Below are positions 1 to 5,129 of a DNA stretch of 5,129 bases, piece by piece. A program made the translations under genes and the position numbers. The notes under the pieces are model-generated. The model did not search any database, was not told where the DNA came from, and saw nothing but the letters and a program-made list of their open reading frames with translations. Each line of letters begins with the position of its first letter. Position 1 is the stretch's first letter. Source of the stretch: Planctomycetaceae bacterium (GTDB lineage Bacteria; Planctomycetota; Planctomycetia; Planctomycetales; Planctomycetaceae); NCBI GenBank assembly GCA_947463775.1, contig CANHVD010000480.1, forward strand, positions 1 to 5,129. The letters are read 5' to 3'.

Positions 1-287
1 GCTCTCGCGTTCTCGCGAGCTGCCGCGAGACAGCAGGAAACAGAGTTCAGATTGCGGCGATCAAAAAGCAAATACTGAATGACGTTTTCGCGCGTCGTTT
101 CTGTGTAATGCTCCTTGAAGTTCTCGGCATCACCACCTGCGTGCAGGAGTGACGACCAGAGAACATCTTCGCTGCCGCGATATCCCAGCGCGATATTCAG
201 AGTCACATCAATGAATCGAGCTTGATTCTCAGCCCGCTCCAGATATCGACTCATCCAAAACAACGAATCCGCGACTCGGCACAACAT
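1..287 (-). CDS. Alpha-E domain protein (DUF403), N-terminal part, cut by window edge
   Basis: This frame is open from an ATG at 287 down to the window edge and gives 95 residues plus two bases; the rest of the gene lies outside. The protein begins MLCRVADSLFWMSRYLERAE and continues with ARFIDV, GSEDVLWSSLL, a TRENVIQYLLFD stretch and a closing AARENAR. These are the hallmarks of the N-terminus of alpha-E (DUF403) proteins, which are all-helical and usually about 300 residues long, so roughly a third is present. An in-frame TGA lies a few codons upstream and the protein starts exactly where the family starts, so the ATG at 287 is secure; the ribosome binding site is weak. Members are usually encoded beside a circularly permuted ATP-grasp enzyme and a transglutaminase-like protein, and are thought to assist peptide-bond formation or modification. 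The biochemical role is not established. The gene on its upstream side here is a BshC-like protein, 197 bases away, not the ATP-grasp enzyme. Confidence 0.9.
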   Translation of the reverse strand, partial: MLCRVADSLFWMSRYLERAENQARFIDVTLNIALGYRGSEDVLWSSLLHAGGDAENFKEHYTETTRENVIQYLLFDRRNLNSVSCCLAAARENAR

Positions 288-436
288 GGGGGTATGTCCG
301 TTATGTTTTCAGATACTGCCTGGCCGTTCACAAGTGTAACCGTACACCACAGGCAACACACCGTTCAAGCGACCTCACAATGGTGCTTTCTCGACAGAAC
401 TGCTCAGAGAATTCCTGTTGTGACCTGCGGATTTCC

Positions 437-458
437 AAGCAAAAAGATGCTTTTGCTT
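437..458 (-). terminator. AT-rich inverted repeat after the BshC-like gene, possible weak terminator
   Basis: AAGCAAAA at 437-444 and TTTTGCTT at 451-458 are perfect reverse complements separated by a six-base loop. The hairpin begins 26 bases beyond the stop codon of the BshC-like gene and lies between it and the alpha-E gene. On the minus strand the second arm contains TTTT, but the stem is AT-rich and no clean T-tract follows it. Termination is therefore possible but would be weak. It could equally be an mRNA 3'-end or processing hairpin. Confidence 0.35.
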
Positions 459-484
459 AAGAATCAGGCAGAACAGCCAGTGGC

Positions 485-2059
485 TCAGGCGAAGAAGAAC
501 CACGGCCATGTTCTGCTGTTCACAGCGGCCACCGTCTCATTCGACAGCGCCTGAAGCTGGGTCAATTGAGCAGAGAACTCGGAGCTGACCGTCGATTTAA
601 TCAGATCGCCCAGTCGCTGAATCTTGCGCCCGATATCATCCGCTGGCAGTCCGGATTCCCGAGCAGTTCGCAAGGCCATCACGGCCGATTCCTTCTCCGC
701 CAGCGCTGTACGAAGCACGGTTTCAGTATCTGAGGAGAAGACGCCGGTTCCAAGATACCGTTGAGGATTGAATTGATAATCGCGGAGGTTGTCCGAGATC
801 TGCTGCAGACGAGATAACTGCTGACGTTCCTGATCGAACAGGTATCTTGACGCGCTGGCAACGGAAAACGGAGTCGGCTCCACGTTCCACCAGGCACGTA
901 TAAACTGATTGGTGAAAAAATCGTAGTGTCCACCGCCCGTGCCGTGCACAAACAGATCGCTGAACAAGATTCTTAGTGTGGCCGTGATTAGCCCGCCACG
1001 AGGAATCAGTTGTCGCCCACCGACCAGCAAGGTGAACAACGAAGCCGCTTCATTGCCCGGCAATATCTCAGTGATATCTGTTCCATTGGCTTCCAGAAAT
1101 CTTTCGAAGCCCTGTTTCCGGATCGACACAATTTCGCGCGTCCCTTTCACCGGATCGACCAACCAGAACGGCAGTTCGCAATAAGATTCTTCAATGCGCA
1201 GATTTGGAAACGGATTTGCGGCGTTACGAATCTTATGCTCTGCTCGAAACGTATCCAATGCGCTGTTGTAGCAACGAGCAAACTCGAAGGGCCGAGCGAG
1301 CAGCTCAGCAAAGAACTGCAACACTTCGGGAAACGCGCAGATTGTTGACAGCGGGAACTCCGGCATTCGCCCGGCAATCCCTGCGTTCCACCGCACGATC
1401 AGATTGGCCTCCATCATCGAATCCGTGGCCAAAGCCGCGTATTGCTTTGCGATTTGCAGGAAACGCTCAGCTTCGAGGTGGCATCCACAATTCTGCAGTG
1501 CAGCGTGAGCAAGTGCGACTTCAGTCAGGATCAGGTCTGCAGGTTTGCGACGGCAGGCCCCCAACAACGAGGACTCAACGCTGAAGGATCCCGTTAATGC
1601 AGACATCTGCGACGACGTTGTCAGCGACGAATTCGGCTGTGTTTTATCGGCCAATAACTGAAACGGTGTGCTGGAGTTCGGGAACGGGAATGCTCCAGCA
1701 TCGCCTTCATCGGTATCAATTACAACGGCGACGGCGACAGCATTGTGTTCGAGTGCGAATGTTTCCGTCGTCTGGTATTTGAACGTCAGGCCCGAATGAA
1801 AAATAACCGGCTGATGTCCTGTCACGATCAATGGTTGTGAACCGGGATCTCCTGAGATTGGTTGAACATCTTCAGCAAACAACCCGGCCGCACGACCAAT
1901 CTCAACCAGCTTCGCTCGATAACCGATCGCGGCCTCTACCAACCGTCGTCGCGCGCTGTCTCGCAGCGCCTGCAGTCGTTCGTTGTGCAGAACACAACGG
2001 ACTGCAGGCCACTCTGACAGCAGCGGCTCGAGCAATTGTTTTTCGTATGCGGATGACAT
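485..2059 (-). CDS. BshC-like protein, divergent relative of the bacillithiol cysteine-adding enzyme
   Basis: This 524-residue protein is probably cytoplasmic, with no signal peptide or membrane segment seen. Near residues 79-95 it has VTGHQPVIFHSGLTFKY, which aligns by eye with the VTGQQ...G.L.T.YK signature in the nucleotide-binding-like core of BshC (PF10079). An acidic IDTDEGDAG (114-122) sits where BshC has its conserved acidic stretch. A second conserved-looking block, IPRGGLITATLRILFSDLF followed by HGTGGGHYD (352-380), and a charged, helical, possibly coiled-coil C-terminus (about 405-515) complete it. Length is close to that of BshC (about 540). BshC adds cysteine to glucosaminyl-malate in bacillithiol synthesis, but key blocks differ here and I have seen similar planctomycete proteins left as hypothetical. 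Substrate is therefore not claimed. The ATG at 2059 has only a weak upstream purine stretch. The neighbouring alpha-E gene could be co-transcribed. Homology to BshC is fairly likely; equivalent function is uncertain. Confidence 0.65.
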   Translation of the reverse strand: MSSAYEKQLLEPLLSEWPAVRCVLHNERLQALRDSARRRLVEAAIGYRAKLVEIGRAAGLFAEDVQPISGDPGSQPLIVTGHQPVIFHSGLTFKYQTTETFALEHNAVAVAVVIDTDEGDAGAFPFPNSSTPFQLLADKTQPNSSLTTSSQMSALTGSFSVESSLLGACRRKPADLILTEVALAHAALQNCGCHLEAERFLQIAKQYAALATDSMMEANLIVRWNAGIAGRMPEFPLSTICAFPEVLQFFAELLARPFEFARCYNSALDTFRAEHKIRNAANPFPNLRIEESYCELPFWLVDPVKGTREIVSIRKQGFERFLEANGTDITEILPGNEAASLFTLLVGGRQLIPRGGLITATLRILFSDLFVHGTGGGHYDFFTNQFIRAWWNVEPTPFSVASASRYLFDQERQQLSRLQQISDNLRDYQFNPQRYLGTGVFSSDTETVLRTALAEKESAVMALRTARESGLPADDIGRKIQRLGDLIKSTVSSEFSAQLTQLQALSNETVAAVNSRTWPWFFFA

Positions 2060-2104
2060 GTTCGATAACTTCTGGTACTCAATAAAGCTCAGACACCGGG
2101 TTTA

Positions 2105-2182
2105 CCCCCGAATGGCGTGGACTCGGGCTGTGTTTCGCAGCGTAGAGGCGAAATCAGAACGATAGTCGTCCCCCGAGTGGCG
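2105..2182. repeat. Two imperfect direct repeats, CCCCCGARTGGCG
   Basis: CCCCCGAATGGCG at 2105-2117 recurs as CCCCCGAGTGGCG at 2170-2182, with 12 of 13 bases identical and starts 65 bases apart. Both copies lie in the 184-base gap between the DUF1501 stop and the BshC-like start, upstream of the latter on the minus strand. They could be paired protein-binding sites for the BshC-like promoter or remnants of a short intergenic duplication. No consensus promoter was recognised nearby, so the role is unassigned. Confidence 0.4.
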
Positions 2183-2191
2183 CAAAAGCCT

Positions 2192-2241
2192 GTGGACCAC
2201 CGGGGCAGGCCCGGTGGCGGATGGAGGTGCCCGGTGTCCAC
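2192..2241 (-). terminator. GC-rich structure with two alternative hairpins after the DUF1501 stop codon
   Basis: The structure starts two bases after the DUF1501 stop. Read on the minus strand, the first arm GTGGACACCGGGCA (2241-2228) can pair with the last arm TGCCCCGGTGGTCCAC (2207-2192), leaving two single-base bulges. Alternatively the same last arm can form a compact perfect 8-bp hairpin with CCACCGGG (2217-2210) around a five-base loop. The bases that follow are AGGCTTTTGCG, so there is only a four-T tract. Its position and stem strength suggest the 3' end of the DUF1501 transcript, but the short T-tract makes factor-independent termination uncertain. It could also protect the 3' end or regulate readthrough into the BshC-like gene. 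Confidence 0.5.
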
Positions 2242-2243
2242 GA

Positions 2244-3719
2244 TCACGCATTCACGATCTCCCGAATCACATGACCATGCACGTCGGTCAAGCGCCGAGC
2301 GATCCCGTTGTGGTAATAGGATAGTCGCTCATGATCCAGTCCCAGCAGATGCAAGGCGGTTGCGTGCAGGTCGTAAGAGTACGTTGGATTCTCCGCGGCC
2401 TTAAAGCCAAATTCATCGCTGGAACCATAACTCGTCCCGCCTTTGATGCCACCGCCCGCCATCCATGCTGTAAACACGCCAGGATTATGATCGCGGCCCT
2501 TTTGCTTGCCCTGCATAAAGGGCTGACGACCAAACTCGCTGGTGCAAATGATCAAGGTTGACTCCAGCAGCCCGCGCGATTTCAGATCACTCAGCAACGC
2601 ATGCACGCCGGTGTCGAGGACTCGTCCCCAGTATCCATGATCACGAACAATGTCCTCATGAGAATCCCAGTTCGGGCGAATCTTCTTGGCACCGGTATTC
2701 TCTGCTCCACAGAAAATCTGCACAAACCGAACACCTCGTTCCACCATTCGCCGAGCCAGCAAACATTGGCGTCCAAATGGCCCGATGTCTTCGTCTTTCA
2801 GAGCATAAAGCTCGTGAATCGACTGATGCTCTTTCGACAGATCCACCGCCTCCGGCGCGCTAAGCTGCAGCTTTGCGGCCAGTTCATAGCTGGCGATGCG
2901 AGCTTCCAGCAGAGAGTCTTCACTGCGTACTTCTGCGTGGCGACGATTCAGAATCTGCAGAAATTCGCGTTCCGGCTGCTCGTCAGTTAGCTGTCCTCCG
3001 GGTGGAAACAAATTGGCAATCGGATCTTTGTTGGCCGCCGTTTCGATCACGGTTCCCTGATGCATCGCCGGCAGAAATCCGGCTCCCCAGTTGAGCACTC
3101 CTCCGGGCGGGAGACCACGCATATCCGGCAACACCACGTACGACGGCAGATTGTCCGTTTCGCAGCCCAGCCCATAGGTCACCCACGAACCCATGCTGGG
3201 AAAACCAGGGCGAATGAAGCCGCTGTTCATCATGAACATCGCGGGACCGTGCAGAGCCGACTTGTTCTGCATCGAATAGATAAATGCCATGTCATCGACA
3301 TGCTGGCCCATCAGTGGAAATAAGTCACTGAGCCAACGACCGGATTCGCCATGCTGACGAAATCGCCAGAAGCTGCGAGCGTACTCGCCAGCCACTCCGG
3401 CAAACGTCTGTTTGCCGAGCTCTGCATCAAACGCGGTCCCGTGTGACTTTTCCAATTGCGGTCGATAATCCCAGGTATCTACATGGCTGAGACCGCCCGG
3501 GCAGAAAATCTGAATGACCGAGGTTGCTGTGGCTGGATGATGAGGATCAACCACTGAAGTCCGTGCTTGTTCATCTGCAGCGAACGCAGATTTTTCCTGC
3601 AGCATGGCCGCCAAAGCCACGGCTCCGAATCCATCGCCCATCTTTTGCAGCAGATGTCTTCGAGATTGTTGCGTTGCAAACGATTCGCCATTCGACAGCC
3701 GACCAGACTGTGGATTCAT
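2244..3719 (-). CDS. Tat-exported DUF1501 family protein
   Basis: This complete 491-residue protein has a twin-arginine signal: SRRHLLQ at 19-25, a hydrophobic stretch around 29-40, and a likely cleavage site after AFA at residue 47. It is probably folded and cofactor-loaded before export. The mature part shows DUF1501 (PF07394) blocks in order: CPGGLSHVDTWDYRP (73-87), the MFMMNSGFIRPGFPSMGSWV region (161-180), PNWDSHEDI (349-357), TSEFGRQPF (393-401), and GRDHNPGVFTAWMAGGG (408-424). The Asp, His and Glu residues in these blocks fit a metal site, because the family belongs to the alkaline-phosphatase/sulfatase clan. No substrate is known. The ATG at 3719 has GGGA eight bases upstream, and the next Met would remove the Arg pair, so this start is preferred. 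In planctomycetes such genes normally follow a DUF1549/DUF1553 cytochrome-type gene; here gap precedes it, separated by a terminator. Family assignment is secure; function is not. Confidence 0.93.
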   Translation of the reverse strand: MNPQSGRLSNGESFATQQSRRHLLQKMGDGFGAVALAAMLQEKSAFAADEQARTSVVDPHHPATATSVIQIFCPGGLSHVDTWDYRPQLEKSHGTAFDAELGKQTFAGVAGEYARSFWRFRQHGESGRWLSDLFPLMGQHVDDMAFIYSMQNKSALHGPAMFMMNSGFIRPGFPSMGSWVTYGLGCETDNLPSYVVLPDMRGLPPGGVLNWGAGFLPAMHQGTVIETAANKDPIANLFPPGGQLTDEQPEREFLQILNRRHAEVRSEDSLLEARIASYELAAKLQLSAPEAVDLSKEHQSIHELYALKDEDIGPFGRQCLLARRMVERGVRFVQIFCGAENTGAKKIRPNWDSHEDIVRDHGYWGRVLDTGVHALLSDLKSRGLLESTLIICTSEFGRQPFMQGKQKGRDHNPGVFTAWMAGGGIKGGTSYGSSDEFGFKAAENPTYSYDLHATALHLLGLDHERLSYYHNGIARRLTDVHGHVIREIVNA

Positions 3720-3735
3720 TCGCGTTGTCCCAAAG

Positions 3736-3771
3736 AAAACAGCCCTGGGGAATTCACCGCAGGGCTGTTTT
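3736..3771 (-). terminator. Intrinsic terminator of gap, bidirectional in form
   Basis: AAAACAGCCCT (3736-3746) and AGGGCTGTTTT (3761-3771) form a perfect 11-bp inverted repeat around a 14-base loop. Read on the minus strand, a GC-rich stem is followed directly by TTTTCTTT, the classic factor-independent layout, starting 27 bases after the gap stop codon. The matching A-run on the other side means it could also terminate plus-strand transcription, although no plus-strand gene converges on it here. It ends 16 bases before the DUF1501 start codon. Confidence 0.9.
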
Positions 3772-3798
3772 GATTCATGAAATCACCAGTTGTGAAAT

Positions 3799-4800
3799 CT
3801 ACTTCTTCGCGATAACGCGGGCCATTTCCAGAACCTTGTTGGAGTAACCCCACTCGTTGTCGTACCATGAAACCAGCTTCACGAAGGTTCCGTCGAGTGC
3901 AATGCCGGCTTCTGCGTCGAATACGCTGGTGCAGCTTTCGCCAACGAAGTCTGTCGATACAACTTTGTCAGTCGTGTAAGCCAGAACGCCCTTCATTGGG
4001 CCATCAGCAGCAGCCTTAACAGCCGCACAGATTTCTTCGTAAGTTGCTGACTTGTTCAGTTCCACAGTCAGGTCGACTACGGAGACGTCTGAAGTTGGAA
4101 CTCGGAACGCCATGCCGGTCAGCTTCTTGTTCAGCTCTGGAATCACCTTGCCCACGGCCTTGGCAGCACCGGTGGATGAAGGAATGATGTTTTCCAGAAT
4201 GCCGCGACCGCCGCGCCAGTCTTTGGCACTTGGACCGTCAACGGTCTTCTGTGTCGCTGTTGCAGCGTGAACAGTTGTCATCAGACCTCGCTTAATGCCG
4301 AAGGAATCGTTGATGACCTTCGCGAGCGGTGCCAGACAGTTGGTTGTGCAGCTTGCGTTGGAGATGATCGCCTGACCTGCGTAAGACTTGTCGTTTACGC
4401 CGTAGACGAACATCGGAGTGTCGTCCTTGGACGGAGCTGACATGATGACCTTCTTGGCACCAGCGGCCAGGTGAGCCTTCGCAGTGGCTTCATCAAGGAA
4501 CAGACCGGTTGATTCAACAACGATGTCCGCGCCAACTTCGTCCCACTTCAGTGTGGATGGATCTTTAACCGCTGTCAGGCGAATCTTCTTGCCGTTGACG
4601 ATCAGATTTGTGCCTTCGGTGGACACTTCACCTTTGAAGCGACCGTGGACAGAGTCAAACTTCAGCATGTAAGCCAGGTATTCTGGCTCGAGCAGGTCGT
4701 TGATACCTACGACTTCGATGTCCTGAGAAAAGTTCTGGATCGCAGCGCGGAAGACCATTCGTCCGATGCGTCCGAATCCGTTAATACCGAGTTTAATCAT
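3799..4800 (-). CDS. gap: Glyceraldehyde-3-phosphate dehydrogenase, phosphorylating, GapA/GapC type
   Basis: This complete 333-residue protein has the usual family length. It interconverts glyceraldehyde 3-phosphate and 1,3-bisphosphoglycerate with NAD and phosphate in glycolysis and gluconeogenesis, in the cytoplasm as a tetramer. The Rossmann fold opens with GINGFGRIGR (5-14), and IND at 33-35 places an Asp at the adenosine ribose, which fits NAD rather than NADP preference. The catalytic block SNASCTTNC gives nucleophile Cys151, with the activating His178 in TTVHAATATQKTVDGPS. The S-loop contains KDWRGGRG (193-200), phosphate contacts lie in SSTGAAKAVGK (208-218), Arg233 sits in FRVP, and the end has SWYDNEWGYSNKV. 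All catalytic residues are intact. The ATG at 4800 gives the standard N-terminus, although no clear Shine-Dalgarno sequence precedes it. No pgk or other glycolytic gene is adjacent. A strong terminator follows, so gap is probably a single-gene transcript. Confidence 0.98.
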   Translation of the reverse strand: MIKLGINGFGRIGRMVFRAAIQNFSQDIEVVGINDLLEPEYLAYMLKFDSVHGRFKGEVSTEGTNLIVNGKKIRLTAVKDPSTLKWDEVGADIVVESTGLFLDEATAKAHLAAGAKKVIMSAPSKDDTPMFVYGVNDKSYAGQAIISNASCTTNCLAPLAKVINDSFGIKRGLMTTVHAATATQKTVDGPSAKDWRGGRGILENIIPSSTGAAKAVGKVIPELNKKLTGMAFRVPTSDVSVVDLTVELNKSATYEEICAAVKAAADGPMKGVLAYTTDKVVSTDFVGESCTSVFDAEAGIALDGTFVKLVSWYDNEWGYSNKVLEMARVIAKK

Positions 4801-4852
4801 GGAAATGCCGTGTTTTTGATGTGACTAGTGACAGAAAGAGACAAGGGCCAAA

Positions 4853-4881
4853 ATGGTAACGCCCTCGCCCGAAAGCGCCAA
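4853..4881 (-). promoter_or_regulatory. Possible sigma-70-type promoter of gap
   Basis: On the minus strand TTGGCG (4881-4876) and TACCAT (4858-4853) each match the -35 and -10 consensus at four of six positions and are spaced by exactly 17 bases. Initiation would fall near 4846, giving a leader of about 46 bases. A strong promoter is expected for gap, and this is the best candidate I see, but matches of this quality occur by chance. Confidence 0.3.
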
Positions 4882-4945
4882 TCGTTCCTGGGAACTGGCC
4901 GTTAACAGTCCTGGATTTGCATCGAATTAGCGGCATTTTGCAGGG

Positions 4946-4962
4946 CAGCCCGGGGGGGGCTG
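4946..4962. repeat. G8 homopolymer inside a short inverted repeat
   Basis: CAGCCC (4946-4951) is the reverse complement of GGGCTG (4957-4962), and the loop plus second arm form an uninterrupted run of eight G (4952-4959). It lies about 150 bases upstream of gap, outside any credible coding region. Such runs are prone to length change by slippage and to sequencing error. A regulatory role is not supported. Confidence 0.5.
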
Positions 4963-4997
4963 GCATCAAGACCGCAGGCCGGAAGCGACTCCATTCG

Positions 4998-5105
4998 TTT
5001 AACGGCGAGCCACAGGCGTAGGCGAAATACGGCAACGACTTGCTACTCGTCTTCGCACTTAGCGGAATGAAATCTCTTCCTGTAGCCGGATTCGTGAGAA
5101 TTCGG
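4998..5105. repeat. Probable planctomycete-type dispersed extragenic repeat
   Basis: The stretch contains TTTAACGGCGAGCC (4998-5011), then GGCGTAGGCG (5015-5024), and ends in a hairpin at 5086-5105: CCGGATTC, loop GTGA, GAATTCGG. The hairpin is an 8-bp stem with one G.T/G.U wobble and a GNRA-type tetraloop on the plus strand. Phrases like these resemble short intergenic repeats I associate with Rhodopirellula-type genomes, which is recognition from memory rather than a search. Only one copy is in this window, so its repeated nature is inferred; the hairpin itself is directly visible. Confidence 0.4.
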
Positions 5106-5129
5106 AGCGTCCCCGTATAACGCATCTGA

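Larger units (their letters stand above)
4801..5129. other. Intergenic region upstream of gap, no convincing gene
   Basis: These 329 bases contain the gap leader and probable promoter, a G8 tract in a short palindrome, and a repeat-like stretch toward the right end. A 110-codon minus-strand open frame covers nearly all of it and overlaps the gap start by eight bases. Its predicted protein is low in recognisable features and runs through the palindrome and the hairpin repeat, so I treat it as a chance frame. The gene upstream of gap lies beyond the window. Confidence 0.6.

Noticed and set aside
334..347. GTGTAACCGTACAC, a five-base-arm inverted repeat upstream of the alpha-E gene, considered as an operator
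   Set aside because: The arms are short, there is no second copy, and no promoter elements could be placed around it.
222..554. 110-codon plus-strand open frame across the BshC-like/alpha-E junction
   Set aside because: It is antisense to two well-supported genes, covers the inverted repeat at 437-458, and its translation resembles no protein family.
2133..2153. TTTCGC and GCGAAA inverted repeat in the DUF1501/BshC-like gap
   Set aside because: Six-base arms with a nine-base spacer are expected by chance, and no T-tract or binding-site context supports it.
2558..3323. Several plus-strand open frames opposite the DUF1501 gene
   Set aside because: They are antisense shadows of a clearly conserved coding sequence, with no recognisable products.
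3772..3785. Near-palindrome GATTCATGAAATC between the gap stop codon and its terminator
   Set aside because: It is imperfect and short, and the adjacent 11-bp terminator stem fully explains this intergenic region.
4793..5125. 110-codon minus-strand open frame upstream of gap and overlapping its start
   Set aside because: The predicted protein has no recognisable domain, runs through the G8 palindrome and the hairpin repeat, and has no ribosome binding site I can see. It looks like a repeat-derived chance frame.

Overview
The window reads as a piece of a Planctomycetota chromosome. The strongest pointer is a Tat-exported DUF1501 protein, a family greatly expanded in Rhodopirellula, Gimesia and their relatives. 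Supporting this are a divergent BshC-like protein of a type I associate with planctomycetes, generally weak Shine-Dalgarno sequences, and an intergenic element that resembles planctomycete dispersed repeats. Genus cannot be fixed from the sequence alone.

All four recognisable genes lie on the minus strand, so in transcription order they run from right to left. (1) Bases 4801-5129 hold no convincing gene. They contain the gap leader, a possible promoter, a G8 tract within a small palindrome, and a repeat-like stretch ending in a hairpin with a GNRA-type loop. (2) gap (3799-4800) is a complete phosphorylating glyceraldehyde-3-phosphate dehydrogenase of the GapA/GapC type. It is followed by a textbook bidirectional intrinsic terminator (3736-3771). 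(3) A complete DUF1501 protein (2244-3719) starts only 16 bases beyond that terminator. It lacks the DUF1549/DUF1553 cytochrome partner that usually precedes such genes. A GC-rich pair of mutually exclusive hairpins follows its stop codon. (4) A complete 524-residue BshC-like protein (485-2059) comes next. (5) Last is the N-terminal part of an alpha-E (DUF403) protein (1-287), cut by the window edge.

The genes do not form one obvious pathway. gap is central carbon metabolism and appears transcriptionally isolated. The DUF1501 protein is probably an exported member of the alkaline-phosphatase superfamily. The BshC-like and alpha-E proteins may belong together: BshC enzymes join cysteine to a sugar-malate acceptor, and alpha-E proteins usually accompany ATP-grasp peptide ligases and transglutaminases. 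This pair is the most plausible lead to poorly described biology here, but the window ends before the neighbours that would test it. I see no tRNA, rRNA, CRISPR array, insertion sequence or phage gene.
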